Assembly (NCBI RefSeq): GCF_002893625.1
Contig: NZ_PKMZ01000009.1
Span: 1 to 64,000, forward strand
Origin: Mangrovicella endophytica
GTDB lineage: Bacteria > Pseudomonadota > Alphaproteobacteria > Rhizobiales > Rhizobiaceae
Length of the DNA stretch: 64,000 nucleotides
Reading direction: 5' to 3'
This document shows, one piece after another, positions 1 to 10,479 of this stretch. Position numbers and translations under genes: made by a program. How positions within the stretch are numbered: the stretch's first letter is position 1; every line of letters begins with the position of its first letter. Below the pieces are notes generated by a model. That model was not told where the DNA came from and ran no database searches. It was given only the letters and a program-made list of their open reading frames with translations.

Positions 1-544
1 CGACCTACTCGATCACCGTCAAGGCCAAGCCGGCTATCGTCTCGCCGGCGGCCGGGCGTCTGTCCGACGCCAAGGTGGGCGAGGCCTACAGCCAGAGCTT
101 CAGCGTCGCCGACGGCACCATCGTCTCGACCAGCACGCTGCCCGATGGCCTCGTAATGGACTTCGCCACCGGCATGCTCTCCGGCACGCCGACCCAGGCC
201 GGCATGACGGCCTTCGACCTCACCGTGCAGGACGCGAGCGGGCAGACCGTCGTCGTGAGCTACTCGCTCTACATCAAGCCTGCCGCGGTGGTCTTCTCGC
301 CGGCCGCCGGCGAACTGCCGACGGCCAAGGTCGGCGAGCCCTACAGCCAGACCATCACCGTCACCGGCGGCACCATCGTCGGCACCAGCAACCTGCCCGA
401 CGGCCTGTCCATCGATCTCACGACCGGCATCATCTCGGGTACGCCGACGAAGGCCGGCAGCGGCGAATTCAAGGTCAGCGCCGTTGACAGTGAGAAGGAG
501 CCTGCCTCGGCGACCTACTCGATCACCGTCAAGGCCAAGCCGGC
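1..544 (+). repeat. Near-identical DNA segments inside the Ig-repeat region
   Basis: Bases 1-34 are identical to bases 511-544, at the junction between Ig-like units. Units begin near nt 33, 283 and 541, about 250-280 bp apart. Identity at the DNA level, not only at the protein level, suggests recent duplication or gene conversion between units. Confidence 0.75.
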
Positions 545-2168
545 AGCCACCTTCACCTTCAGCCCGGCGGCCGGTTCTCTCCCGAGCGCCATGGCTGGCG
601 AGGCCTATAGCCAGTCGATCACCGTGACTGGCGGCAGCGGCGCCAAGCTCTTCCGCGTCACAGCGGGCAGCCTGCCGGCCGGTCTCGTCCTCAACGTCTC
701 GACCGGCGCGCTCAACGGGCCGCTCGAGCCGAGCACGGAGGGCGACTACCACTTCACCGTCGAGGTGACCGATGGCGAGGGCAATACCGGCAGCGCCGCC
801 TACGCGCTGACCGTCGAGAAGCAGACGATTGCCGTCCCCGACAAGACGGTGACCGCAGCGCCCGGCGAGGCTCCTGCCAATGTCTACCTCAATGCCGGGG
901 CCACCGGTGGCCCCTTCACCGGTGCTGCCGTCGCCTTCGTCGAGCCGAGCCAGGCCGGCACGGCGCTGATCGTCGAAGGCGAGGTCGCCGCTCTCGGTGC
1001 CGTAACCCCGAAGGGCTTCTACCTGAAGTTCACACCGAACCCGCAGTTCTCTGGTACCGCTCGCGTCGGCTACACGCTGGTCAGCGCAGTCGGGACGTCG
1101 AACACCGGCACGGTCACCTACGTGATCGCGCTGGATGAGGCCGCAGTGGCCGAGACGGCGGACCGTGCCGTGCGCGACTTCGTCAGCGCCCGGCAGAGCC
1201 TGCTCGCCAACCATGTCGAGACTCCGGGTCTGGTGGAACGACGGGCGATGGCGACGGGCAATGCGCCGGGAACGCTGGACCTCAATCCGGACGAGAATGG
1301 CGGCCTCACGGCAGGCTTTGCCACCAGCACAGCGCAGATCGAGGCGGCCCGCCGGGCCGCCCTCGGCGAGACGTCCGACACCGTGCCGCTGCCGCGGTTC
1401 AACCTCTGGACCAAGGGTACATTCCTTCTCCACAAGGAGGGCAATGACGACGACGACCTGAACGACGACGGAAGCGAAGACGGCGACTGGGGCGAGTTCT
1501 CGCTCTTCTCGATCGGCGCCGACTACCTCGTCACCGACAGGCTGCTTCTCGGTGTCGCCCTGCATGCCGACCACACCACCGACCCGAGCGACGAGGCCGA
1601 TGTCGACGGCACCGGCTTCCTGGTCGGCCCCTATGCCTCGCTGGCGCTGACGCCGAGCCTCTATCTCGACGCCAGCCTCTACTACGGGCGCAGCTGGAAC
1701 ACCGTCGATACGGGGACCTTCGAGGGCGACTTCGATACGACCCGCATCATGGCAACGGCCAAACTCGAAGGCGTTCTTGGCACGGGCGCGCTGACGCTGC
1801 GGCCAAACCTGAAGCTCAGCTACATCAACGAGGAGGTCGACGACTACTCGGTCGAGAACGGGGCAACCGGCGTCGACGTCTCCGGCTTCACCGAAGACGA
1901 CCTGCGCTTCAGTGCCGGCGCCAAGCTCGGCTACACGATGCTGCTGGACAATGGCTGGCGGTTCACGCCGACGATCGGCGGCAGCATCGGAATCTCGTCG
2001 GCCAATGACGACGGCTCGGTCGCCGACGGTCTCTTCGGCACGGTCGAGGCCGGCTTCGGACTGGCTGGCCGTGACGGCTGGTCGGTCGAGATGACCGGCA
2101 CAGTGGACCTCGGGAGCGAGGACAACACCGCCGTCGGCGGCCGGATCGGAGTGACCATTCCGTTCTAA
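3..2168 (+). CDS. Ig-repeat autotransporter-type outer-membrane protein (5' end outside window)
   Basis: The reading frame is open from the first complete codon, so the N-terminus lies upstream of the window. The first 820 nt or so encode three tandem repeats of about 85 residues resembling the putative Ig domain He_PIG, each with an SPAAG start, a G-E-x-Y-S-Q strand, an LPDGL/LPAGL turn and a SGTPT-like loop. A linker and an acidic patch (NDDDDLNDDGSEDGDW, about nt 1441-1490) follow. The last 230 residues or so look like an autotransporter beta-barrel: alternating hydrophobic and aromatic strands, ending in phenylalanine as outer-membrane barrels do. Family knowledge suggests a surface-exposed passenger, possibly an adhesin, anchored in the outer membrane. 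The ligand is unknown. Confidence 0.8.
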   Translation, partial: TYSITVKAKPAIVSPAAGRLSDAKVGEAYSQSFSVADGTIVSTSTLPDGLVMDFATGMLSGTPTQAGMTAFDLTVQDASGQTVVVSYSLYIKPAAVVFSPAAGELPTAKVGEPYSQTITVTGGTIVGTSNLPDGLSIDLTTGIISGTPTKAGSGEFKVSAVDSEKEPASATYSITVKAKPAATFTFSPAAGSLPSAMAGEAYSQSITVTGGSGAKLFRVTAGSLPAGLVLNVSTGALNGPLEPSTEGDYHFTVEVTDGEGNTGSAAYALTVEKQTIAVPDKTVTAAPGEAPANVYLNAGATGGPFTGAAVAFVEPSQAGTALIVEGEVAALGAVTPKGFYLKFTPNPQFSGTARVGYTLVSAVGTSNTGTVTYVIALDEAAVAETADRAVRDFVSARQSLLANHVETPGLVERRAMATGNAPGTLDLNPDENGGLTAGFATSTAQIEAARRAALGETSDTVPLPRFNLWTKGTFLLHKEGNDDDDLNDDGSEDGDWGEFSLFSIGADYLVTDRLLLGVALHADHTTDPSDEADVDGTGFLVGPYASLALTPSLYLDASLYYGRSWNTVDTGTFEGDFDTTRIMATAKLEGVLGTGALTLRPNLKLSYINEEVDDYSVENGATGVDVSGFTEDDLRFSAGAKLGYTMLLDNGWRFTPTIGGSIGISSANDDGSVADGLFGTVEAGFGLAGRDGWSVEMTGTVDLGSEDNTAVGGRIGVTIPF

Positions 2169-2205
2169 TGCCGGGGCGCAATGCCCGCTGATCGACACCA
2201 TGCCG

Positions 2206-2236
2206 AAGGCCGCCGCTCCCCGAGTGGCGGCCTTTC
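2206..2236 (+). terminator. Rho-independent terminator after the autotransporter gene
   Basis: A perfect 9-bp stem, AAGGCCGCC (2206-2214) with GGCGGCCTT (2226-2234), encloses an 11-nt loop. A short T-rich run follows. It lies 38 nt after the stop codon. Confidence 0.75.
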
Positions 2237-2285
2237 TCATTTGCTCACCGCGATGCCCTTCCTGCGCGCCGCCGATCCGGTCGCG

Positions 2286-2310
2286 GGAACAGGTCGGCTC
2301 GGTTCGCGTT
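2286..2310 (+). promoter_or_regulatory. EcfG-type general-stress promoter of the csbD-like gene
   Basis: GGAAC (2286-2290), exactly 16 nt, then CGTT (2307-2310). This is the -35/-10 pattern recognised by the alphaproteobacterial general stress sigma factor EcfG. It lies 43 nt before the chosen csbD start codon. CsbD-family genes are common general-stress targets, so promoter and gene agree. Confidence 0.8.
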
Positions 2311-2353
2311 CTCTCAGCAAGGTCGCTCCGCGGCCAAGACAAGGAGAATGACA

Positions 2354-2536
2354 ATGGTTGACAAGAACGAGATCAAGGGCGGCGCCAAGGAACTCGGCGG
2401 TCACATCAAGGAAGCCGCCGGTCGTGCGGTCGGCAACGAGCGCCTCGAAGCCGAAGGCGTCGTCGACCAGGCCGAGGGCAAGACCCAGAAGAACTACGGC
2501 AAGGTCAAGGACGCGGTAAAGGATCAGCTCAGCTGA
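2354..2536 (+). CDS. CsbD family stress-response protein
   Basis: A 60-residue hydrophilic protein (MVDKNEIKGGAKELGG...) matching the CsbD family: K-G-x-x-K-E, an alanine- and glycine-rich helix, and a repeated K-x-K-D-A-V end. The ATG at 2354 was chosen over the ATG at 2348 because AAGGAG (2341-2346) is 7 nt from 2354 but only 1 nt from 2348. CsbD proteins accumulate under general stress, and their molecular role is not settled. The EcfG promoter just upstream supports stress control. The gene is monocistronic, with a strong terminator after it. Confidence 0.9.
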   Translation: MVDKNEIKGGAKELGGHIKEAAGRAVGNERLEAEGVVDQAEGKTQKNYGKVKDAVKDQLS

Positions 2537-2565
2537 TCAAACGCTCCATGAGCTGAAACGGCAAA

Positions 2566-2590
2566 GGGCCACCCGTCGGGTGGCCCTTTC
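2566..2590 (+). terminator. Terminator of the csbD-like gene
   Basis: Perfect 9-bp stem GGGCCACCC (2566-2574) with GGGTGGCCC (2578-2586), a GTC loop, then TTTC. It starts 29 nt after the stop codon. Confidence 0.85.
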
Positions 2591-2657
2591 GTTAGGAGCG
2601 CCGCAACCGCGGCGGTGGATGGAGGGGTTGGTCCGACACGGCTTTGATCGGGACGGC

Positions 2658-2810
2658 TCAGCTGTCGACGAGCCAGAGAAGTGATCCGAAAAGAACGGCA
2701 CCGAGGACGATCAGACCGATCATTCGCGACGTACCATTGGTCATGTTGGCGTCGAAGATGAAGTCGAGCAGATGAGGCCACGGCCTGTTGAAGCGATTCG
2801 GATCGGACAT
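2658..2810 (-). CDS. Small single-span membrane protein, 50 residues
   Basis: The frame on the minus strand begins ATG-TCC-GAT and encodes a hydrophilic N-terminus (MSDPNRFNRPWPHLLDFIFD) and one C-terminal membrane helix (about residues 30-48, ...MIGLIVLGAVLFGSLLWL), ending in VDS. A GGAAG ribosome-binding site lies 8 nt before the ATG. The mix of polar head, short NMTNGTS loop and one clean hydrophobic segment looks like a real small protein. No function is known. It is convergent with the csbD-like gene and well separated from its other neighbours. Confidence 0.65.
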   Translation of the reverse strand: MSDPNRFNRPWPHLLDFIFDANMTNGTSRMIGLIVLGAVLFGSLLWLVDS

Positions 2811-3145
2811 GGGCTTTTCTTCCGTTCTGTGAGGACAGCGCTGCCGTGCTTACAGGCCGCCGGTGCGATCTGAAAGCCAGACTCCAACGCCTTGGCCTTG
2901 CGCTCGGCTCCACCGGCAACGAGGTTTCGCCGGCCTCCCGGACATGACATGCAACCCTCGACCCGCCAACGCTGCCGAATATAGCCGTCCAGACCGGTCG
3001 CGATCGCGCGAACGGTGTGTCGCCTTAATCGTCGGCAACTTCCTCAGTAGCCGCGACTTGTAATGCCCCTCCCGGTCCTAGATTGGAATTGATCCAACTC
3101 TAAGCAGGCCGCTTTTCGCAGTCTGCTGAGGCGCGAGGGCGAGCC
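2811..3145. other. Intergenic region between the small membrane gene and iorA-like
   Basis: About 335 nt with no convincing gene. It holds the 5' regions of the divergent genes on both sides. The one notable element is a perfect inverted repeat, TTGGA-ATTGA-TCCAA (3083-3097), 49 nt before the iorA-like start. Confidence 0.6.
3083..3097. promoter_or_regulatory. Inverted repeat upstream of the iorAB-like operon
   Basis: TTGGA, 5 nt, TCCAA: a perfect 5-bp inverted repeat 49 nt before the start codon. The position suits an operator or activator site. No regulator gene is adjacent, so the binding protein is unknown. Confidence 0.35.
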
Positions 3146-3604
3146 ATGGTCACTTTCACCTTGAACGGAGAGGAGCGCCGTTTCGACGGTGATCCCGAAA
3201 CGCCGCTGCTCTGGGTCATTCGCGACTTCGAGAAGCTGACAGGGACGAAGTATGGCTGCGGCGTCGCCCAATGCGGCGCCTGCACCGTGCATCTCGACGG
3301 CATGACGCGGCGCTCCTGCGTGACGCCGATCTCGATGGTCGAAGGCTCCGAGGTCGTCACCATCGAAGGCATCCAGGGCGCCGAGGCGGAGGCCGTGCAG
3401 AAGGCCTGGGTCGCCATCGACGTGCCGCAATGCGGCTACTGCCAGTCCGGGCAGATCATGTCCGCCGTCGCGCTGCTTCAGACCACTCCGAAGCCGACGG
3501 ACGCTGATATCGACGGAGCCATGGCCGGTAACATCTGCCGCTGTGCCACCTATCAACGCATCCGGCAGGCGATCCACGACGCCGCCGATACGATGGAGGG
3601 CTGA
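3146..3604 (+). CDS. iorA: (2Fe-2S) subunit of isoquinoline 1-oxidoreductase-type molybdoenzyme
   Basis: 152 residues with the two [2Fe-2S] clusters of the xanthine oxidase family small subunit: a plant-ferredoxin set C38, C43, C46, C58 (CGVAQCGAC...C) and an alpha-helical set C96, C99, C131, C133 (CGYC...CRC). The length and the missing FAD domain fit the two-subunit IorAB or aldehyde-oxidase subgroup. The protein passes electrons from the molybdenum subunit encoded 3 nt downstream, probably on to the cytochrome encoded after it. The true substrate may be an aldehyde or N-heterocycle, and the symbol reflects family, not a proven reaction. Confidence 0.85.
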   Translation: MVTFTLNGEERRFDGDPETPLLWVIRDFEKLTGTKYGCGVAQCGACTVHLDGMTRRSCVTPISMVEGSEVVTIEGIQGAEAEAVQKAWVAIDVPQCGYCQSGQIMSAVALLQTTPKPTDADIDGAMAGNICRCATYQRIRQAIHDAADTMEG

Positions 3605-3607
3605 GCC

Positions 3608-5767
<2,160 letters not shown>

Positions 5768-5779
5768 GGAGCCGACGTC

Positions 5780-6466
5780 TTGAACAAGTCCAACGTTCTG
5801 TTCGCCGTGCCGGCAGCGCTGCTGCTGGCCGGCAGCCTCCTTCTTGCACCCTCCCTGTCGGGCGCAGCCGACACTTCGCCGACGGGACCGCAGGAGGCGG
5901 CGAAGGAGGGCGGCCCCGTCGAGGGCCTGAAACCGGTGTCAGCCTTCGATTCCATTGCGGACGAAAAGCAGCGTTCGATCGCCATCTTCGAGGAAACCGG
6001 CAAGGTCCTGCAGCACCCACGCTGCGTCAACTGCCATCCGGCCGGCGACAGGCCGCTGCAGACCATGGCGATGACGCTGCACCAGCCGCCGGTGTTCCGC
6101 GGCCCGGCCGATTTCGGCCTGACCGGCATGACCTGCAACACCTGCCATGGCCCCGCCAATGCCGAGGTGGTGGCACAGGCCGAGGGTCTCCAGTCGATTC
6201 CCGGTGATCCCAACTGGCACCTCGCACCGATCGAGATGGCCTGGCAGGGCAAGACGCTCGGCGAGATCTGCGTGCAGATCAAGGACGTCAATCGCAACGG
6301 CGGCAAGACGCTGGAGGAGATCGTCCACCACATGGGCCAGGATCATCTGGTCGGCTGGGGCTGGAACCCCGGCAAGGGCCGCGAGAAGGTGCCGGGTACG
6401 CAGGAGGAGTTCGGTAAGCTCTACGAGGCCTGGGCCGCCACGGGCGCACACTGCCCGGGCGAGTGA
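5780..6466 (+). CDS. Periplasmic dihaem cytochrome c-like electron acceptor of the ior operon
   Basis: 228 residues starting at TTG, with GAGGAG about 10 nt upstream. A signal peptide (residues 1-30, cleavage near LSGAA-D) is followed by two CxxCH haem-attachment motifs: CVNCH at 82-86 and CNTCH at 119-123. A third, unpaired cysteine lies four residues from the C-terminus. Gene order molybdoenzyme-cytochrome implies that it takes electrons from the exported oxidoreductase and feeds the respiratory chain. It does not resemble the large three-domain cytochromes of acetic acid bacteria aldehyde dehydrogenases. Confidence 0.8.
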   Translation: MNKSNVLFAVPAALLLAGSLLLAPSLSGAADTSPTGPQEAAKEGGPVEGLKPVSAFDSIADEKQRSIAIFEETGKVLQHPRCVNCHPAGDRPLQTMAMTLHQPPVFRGPADFGLTGMTCNTCHGPANAEVVAQAEGLQSIPGDPNWHLAPIEMAWQGKTLGEICVQIKDVNRNGGKTLEEIVHHMGQDHLVGWGWNPGKGREKVPGTQEEFGKLYEAWAATGAHCPGE

Positions 6467-6658
6467 CGGCGCACCGAGCAATCCCTGCGGGAAGCGTCTC
6501 GGGGCACTGACTGACTGACGACGTCCGCGGCGCTGTCGCCAAAGGACCTGGCCTCATTTCATTCGATTTTATGGTGGGCCATGCTCTTCCGGGGCGTGGC
6601 CCCACGCATTATGGCATTCGGCAGCAAACCTAAAATGCCGAGCCATGGGATACGAGTG

Positions 6659-8047
6659 ATGACCACACGCACCGAAACCGACACCTTCGGACCGATCGAA
6701 GTCGCGTCGGACCGCTACTGGGGCGCGCAGGCGCAGCGCTCGCTCGGCAACTTCAAGATCGGCTGGGAGAAGCAGCCGGCCCCGGTCGTGCGGGCGCTCG
6801 GCATCGTCAAGCGCGCGGCCGCCGAGACCAACATGGCGCTCGGCAAGCTCGATCCCAAACTCGGCGACGCCATCGTCGCGGCCGCCAACGAGGTGATCGA
6901 AGGCAAGCTGAACGACCATTTCCCGCTGGTCGTCTGGCAGACCGGCTCGGGCACGCAGTCCAACATGAACGCCAACGAGGTGATCGCGAACCGCGCGATT
7001 GAGATGCTGGGCGGCACGATGGGCTCCAAGAAGCCCGTCCACCCGAACGACCACGTCAATATGAGCCAGTCGTCCAACGACACCTATCCGACGGCGATGC
7101 ATGTCGCCTGCGCGGAGGAGATCGTGCACCGGCTGCTGCCGGCGCTGCAGACGCTGCGCAACGCGCTGAACGACAAGGCGCAGAGCTGGTCGGACATCAT
7201 CAAGATCGGCCGTACGCACACGCAGGACGCGACGCCCCTGACGCTCGGCCAGGAGTTTTCCGGCTATACGCAACAGGTCGAGAACGGCATCGCCCGTATC
7301 GAGAGCACCCTGCCCGCGCTGATGCAGCTCGCGCAGGGCGGCACGGCGGTCGGCACCGGCCTCAACGCGCCGATCGGCTTTGCCGAAGGCGTCGCCGACA
7401 AGATCGCCCAAATCACTGGACTTTCCTTCACCTCGGCGCCCAACAAGTTCGAGGCGCTCGCCGCCCACGATGCCATGGTGTTCAGCCACGGCGCGATCAA
7501 CACGGTGGCGGCAAGCCTGTTCAAGATCGCCAACGACATCCGCTTCCTCGGCTCGGGCCCCCGCTCGGGCCTCGGCGAGCTGGCGCTGCCGGAGAACGAG
7601 CCGGGCTCCTCGATCATGCCGGGCAAGGTGAACCCGACACAGTGCGAGGCGCTGACGCAGGTCTGCGTGCAAATCTTCGGCAACCACGCGGCGCTGACCT
7701 TCGCCGGCAGCCAGGGCCATTTCGAGCTCAACGTCTTCAACCCGGTGATGGCCTACAACTTCCTCCAGTCGGTGCGGCTGATGGCGGATGCGGCCGTGTC
7801 GTTCACCGAGAACTGCGTCGTCGGCATCGAGCCGCGACGTGACAACATCGAGCGCGGCCTCAACAACTCGCTGATGCTGGTTACGGCGCTGAACGGCAAG
7901 CTCGGCTACGACGCCTGCGCCAAGATCGCCAAGACCGCCCACAAGAACGGAACGACGCTGCGCGAAGAGGCCGTCGGCGGCGGCTACCTGACGGACGCCG
8001 AGTTCGACGAGGCGGTTCGTCCGGAAAAGATGATCGGCCCCAGCTGA
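6659..8047 (+). CDS. fumC: Fumarate hydratase class II
   Basis: 462 residues, the usual FumC length. It interconverts fumarate and L-malate in the TCA cycle. The signature [27 protein letters not shown] and the N-terminal SDRYWGAQ segment are all present, so the tetrameric fumarase/aspartase fold looks intact. The ATG at 6659 was chosen because its product starts as known FumC proteins do ([11 protein letters not shown]); the upstream in-frame codons from 6581 have no family match. This class needs no iron-sulfur cluster and tolerates oxidative stress. Confidence 0.96.
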   Translation: MTTRTETDTFGPIEVASDRYWGAQAQRSLGNFKIGWEKQPAPVVRALGIVKRAAAETNMALGKLDPKLGDAIVAAANEVIEGKLNDHFPLVVWQTGSGTQSNMNANEVIANRAIEMLGGTMGSKKPVHPNDHVNMSQSSNDTYPTAMHVACAEEIVHRLLPALQTLRNALNDKAQSWSDIIKIGRTHTQDATPLTLGQEFSGYTQQVENGIARIESTLPALMQLAQGGTAVGTGLNAPIGFAEGVADKIAQITGLSFTSAPNKFEALAAHDAMVFSHGAINTVAASLFKIANDIRFLGSGPRSGLGELALPENEPGSSIMPGKVNPTQCEALTQVCVQIFGNHAALTFAGSQGHFELNVFNPVMAYNFLQSVRLMADAAVSFTENCVVGIEPRRDNIERGLNNSLMLVTALNGKLGYDACAKIAKTAHKNGTTLREEAVGGGYLTDAEFDEAVRPEKMIGPS

Positions 8048-8112
8048 GGTCGCAGCCGTGGAGGCCGCCTTTGAACAGGCGATCTCCACGCGCGAATTGT
8101 ATCTCTGCCCGT

Positions 8113-8132
8113 GAACAATCGGTCGTTTGTTC
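8113..8132. promoter_or_regulatory. Inverted repeat in the doxX promoter region
   Basis: GAACAA (8113-8118), 8 nt, TTGTTC (8127-8132): a perfect 6-bp inverted repeat 67 nt upstream of the doxX start. Size and spacing fit a dimeric repressor or LysR-type site. The binding protein is unknown. Confidence 0.4.
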
Positions 8133-8198
8133 GCCGCCTATCGTTGGGTTCGGCGGCAGCTATCCTAGTGCTCCTTCATCCCTGAACGGAGCACCACC

Positions 8199-8579
8199 TT
8201 GAACGCCAACCTCTTGCCGATCGGCCGCATCCTCCTGTCGATCATCTTCATCGTCTCCGGCTTCGGCAAGCTCGCAGGCGCCGCCGGCTTCTCCGGCTAT
8301 CTCGCCAGCCTTGGCTTTCCGGCGCCGCTGGTCATGGCCTATCTCGTCGGCCTGTTCGAACTGCTCGGCGGCGTCGCCCTCGTCGTCGGCTTCCAGACCC
8401 GCATCGTGGCCATCGCCTTCGCGCTGTTCTGCGTGGCGACAGGCCTTCTCGCCCATATGGGCGATGCCACGGCGCTGATGAAGAACATCGCCATGGCCGG
8501 CGGCTTCCTGGTTCTTGCCGCGTCCGGGCCGGGCGCCTTCGCGGTCGACAAGCCGGCGCGCGAAAGCCGCTACGCCTGA
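8199..8579 (+). CDS. DoxX family membrane protein
   Basis: 126 residues with four predicted membrane segments (about 7-25, 42-62, 65-88, 95-115) and the DoxX hallmarks: an N-terminal R-I-L-L-S-I-I-F-I-x-S-G-x-x-K-L and F-E-L-x-G-G in the middle. TTG is the likely start, preceded by ACGGAGC. DoxX proteins have been linked to redox and sulfur metabolism and to thiol stress; no reaction can be assigned here. The gene stands alone, convergent with hisG. Confidence 0.85.
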   Translation: MNANLLPIGRILLSIIFIVSGFGKLAGAAGFSGYLASLGFPAPLVMAYLVGLFELLGGVALVVGFQTRIVAIAFALFCVATGLLAHMGDATALMKNIAMAGGFLVLAASGPGAFAVDKPARESRYA

Positions 8580-8589
8580 GGCGCATTCG

Positions 8590-8621
8590 GCATCTGGCTG
8601 GCCTCAGTGCTGGCCAGATGC
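8590..8621. terminator. Hairpin between convergent doxX and hisG
   Basis: A 9-bp stem, GCATCTGGC (8590-8598) with GCCAGATGC (8613-8621), sits between the two stop codons. No clear T run follows on either strand, so termination may be weak or Rho-assisted. Confidence 0.5.
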
Positions 8622-8648
8622 TCCCTCTGCTGGTCGCAAGATTTCAGC

Positions 8649-9344
8649 TCAGCCCGCGCGAAACCGCCCCGCGACCTCCGCCGCCACCGCGGCATCGGCC
8701 GCGTTCCGGTCGGCCTTCGCCATCAAGAGGCAAGCCTCTGACGACAGGATCACCCCGTCGCGCAGGATCTTCAGCCGGTTGGCGGCCAGCGTCGAGCCGG
8801 TCGAGGTTATGTCGACGATGATCTCCGCCGAGCCCGTCGCCGGGGCGCCCTCCGTCGCCCCGAGGCTCTCCACGATCCGGTAGGTCTGGATGCCGTGCAG
8901 ACGGGTGAAGAAGCCCTGCGTCAGCCGCCAGTATTTGGTGGCGATGCGCAGACGCCTTTGATGCTTCTGGCGGAAGCTTGCGGCGACGTCGTTGAGGTCC
9001 TCCATCGTATCGACATCGACCCAGGCGTCAGGAACCGCGACCACCACATCGGCCCGGCCGAAGCCGAGCCGCGCGATGAAGTCGACGCTCTCCTCCGGCT
9101 CGGCGATGGATTCGCGGATGAGGTCCTCGCCGGTGATGCCGAAGTCCACCGCGCCCTCGCGCAGCTGCCGTGCGATCTCGGAGGCGGAAAGCAGTAGGAC
9201 GTCGAGCCCCTCAATGCCGGACACAGTGGTGCGATAGGAGCGCGCATCCGCCGCCGGCTCGACATGGATGCCGGCACGGGCAAGCGCGGCGATACAGTCG
9301 TCTTTCATGCGGCCCTTGGAGGGGATGGCGAGCGTCAGCGTCAT
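8649..9344 (-). CDS. hisG: ATP phosphoribosyltransferase, short catalytic subunit
   Basis: 231 residues. Catalyses the first step of histidine biosynthesis: ATP + PRPP to phosphoribosyl-ATP. The N-terminus [10 protein letters not shown], the GITGEDLI loop and the PRPP-binding stretch [15 protein letters not shown] are typical. It lacks the C-terminal regulatory ACT-like domain of long HisG, so it belongs to the short form that needs HisZ. Its ATG overlaps the hisZ stop by 4 nt (ATGA), giving translational coupling and suiting equal expression of the two subunits. Confidence 0.95.
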   Translation of the reverse strand: MTLTLAIPSKGRMKDDCIAALARAGIHVEPAADARSYRTTVSGIEGLDVLLLSASEIARQLREGAVDFGITGEDLIRESIAEPEESVDFIARLGFGRADVVVAVPDAWVDVDTMEDLNDVAASFRQKHQRRLRIATKYWRLTQGFFTRLHGIQTYRIVESLGATEGAPATGSAEIIVDITSTGSTLAANRLKILRDGVILSSEACLLMAKADRNAADAAVAAEVAGRFRAG

Positions 9345-10471
9345 TGGCGCGCTCCCGCCGCCTCGATGCGGTCTAGCCAGAAGGACACCCCGACGGCCGG
9401 CACCGGCTCGGTGGCGCCGAGATAGGCGAGCAGCCGGTCGTAACGCCCGCCACCGGCCAGCGGCTCGTCGCCCCCGCGCAACCGCGCCTCGAAGACGAGG
9501 CCGGTATAGTAGTCGATCGCCCGCCCGAAGGCGGCGCGGTAGCGGATGCCGGCGAGATCCACGCCCGCCTCCCGCAGCGCCTCCGCCCGGCGCTCGAAGA
9601 AGACCAGGGCACGGCCAAGGTCGATATCGTCGCCGCAGACGGCGGCGAGCGTCTGCGGGGCCTGATCGAGCGAGCAGTCGACGGACAGGAAATCGCGCAG
9701 CCGCAACAGCGAGGCCTCGGACAATGCGGTCGCGGCAAAGGCGACCTTTTCCACCAGCCGCGCCGCGATCTCCGCTGCCGTGCGGCCGGAATGGGGCGGC
9801 AGGCCGCCCTCCTCCTTCAGCGACTCGATCGCCGCCTCCAGGGCCGGAAGGTCCCGGCGCATCGCCAGGCGCCGCAGCTCCGGATCGAGCCCCTTCAGCG
9901 ATCGGCCGTCGTGGCGCGCGAGATCGTCGAGCGCGCTCGTCAGCGCCGCCTCGTCGCCGAAGGTGCGGATCAGCCGGCGCTGCCAGCTGCCGGGCAGACC
10001 GAGCCCTTCGAGAAAGGCTTCGAACAGGCCCTGGTCCCCGAGAACGACCTCGATCTTGTCCGTGGTGAGGCCACAGGCGCTAAGGCATTCCAGCGCCTGC
10101 GCCAGGACGCGCGCATCGGCTGCCGCCTTGTCGGCGTCGCCGAGATCCTCCAGTCCCGCCTGACGCGTTTCCGGCGCGCCGGTGCCGCTCTGGCGGAAGA
10201 TGGGGCCGATATAGGAGTAGCGGCGCGGCAGCGGATTGGTCGCCGCGATATGGGCGAGGCACACGGGAATGGTGAAGTCCGGCCTTAGGCACAGCACCTC
10301 GCCCGCCTCTCCGCGCGTCAGGAAGATGCGCCGCCGCAGCGCTTCGCCGGTGGAATCGAGATAGGGCTCGGCCGGCTGCAGCAGCGGCACGTCGACATCA
10401 TAGGCCCCGAAGCCGGCAAAGAATCCGGACAGGCACGTTTCGATGGCGGACGGCGCGGATCGGGCGTTCAA
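9341..10471 (-). CDS. hisZ: ATP phosphoribosyltransferase regulatory subunit
   Basis: 376 residues, a paralogue of the HisRS catalytic core that no longer charges tRNA and instead activates short-form HisG and carries histidine feedback. The core motif [11 protein letters not shown] and the C-terminal [13 protein letters not shown] are visible. The TTG at 10471 is chosen because it starts 8 nt after the hisS stop and gives a family-length protein ([18 protein letters not shown]); longer frames run back into hisS without similarity. Order hisS-hisZ-hisG on the minus strand makes one operon. Confidence 0.9.
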   Translation of the reverse strand: MNARSAPSAIETCLSGFFAGFGAYDVDVPLLQPAEPYLDSTGEALRRRIFLTRGEAGEVLCLRPDFTIPVCLAHIAATNPLPRRYSYIGPIFRQSGTGAPETRQAGLEDLGDADKAAADARVLAQALECLSACGLTTDKIEVVLGDQGLFEAFLEGLGLPGSWQRRLIRTFGDEAALTSALDDLARHDGRSLKGLDPELRRLAMRRDLPALEAAIESLKEEGGLPPHSGRTAAEIAARLVEKVAFAATALSEASLLRLRDFLSVDCSLDQAPQTLAAVCGDDIDLGRALVFFERRAEALREAGVDLAGIRYRAAFGRAIDYYTGLVFEARLRGGDEPLAGGGRYDRLLAYLGATEPVPAVGVSFWLDRIEAAGARQ

Positions 10472-10479
10472 CGGTCGGC

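Noticed and set aside
6581-6658. Upstream start for FumC giving 26 more residues
   Set aside because: The extra residues have no match in class II fumarases, and the internal ATG gives the standard N-terminus.
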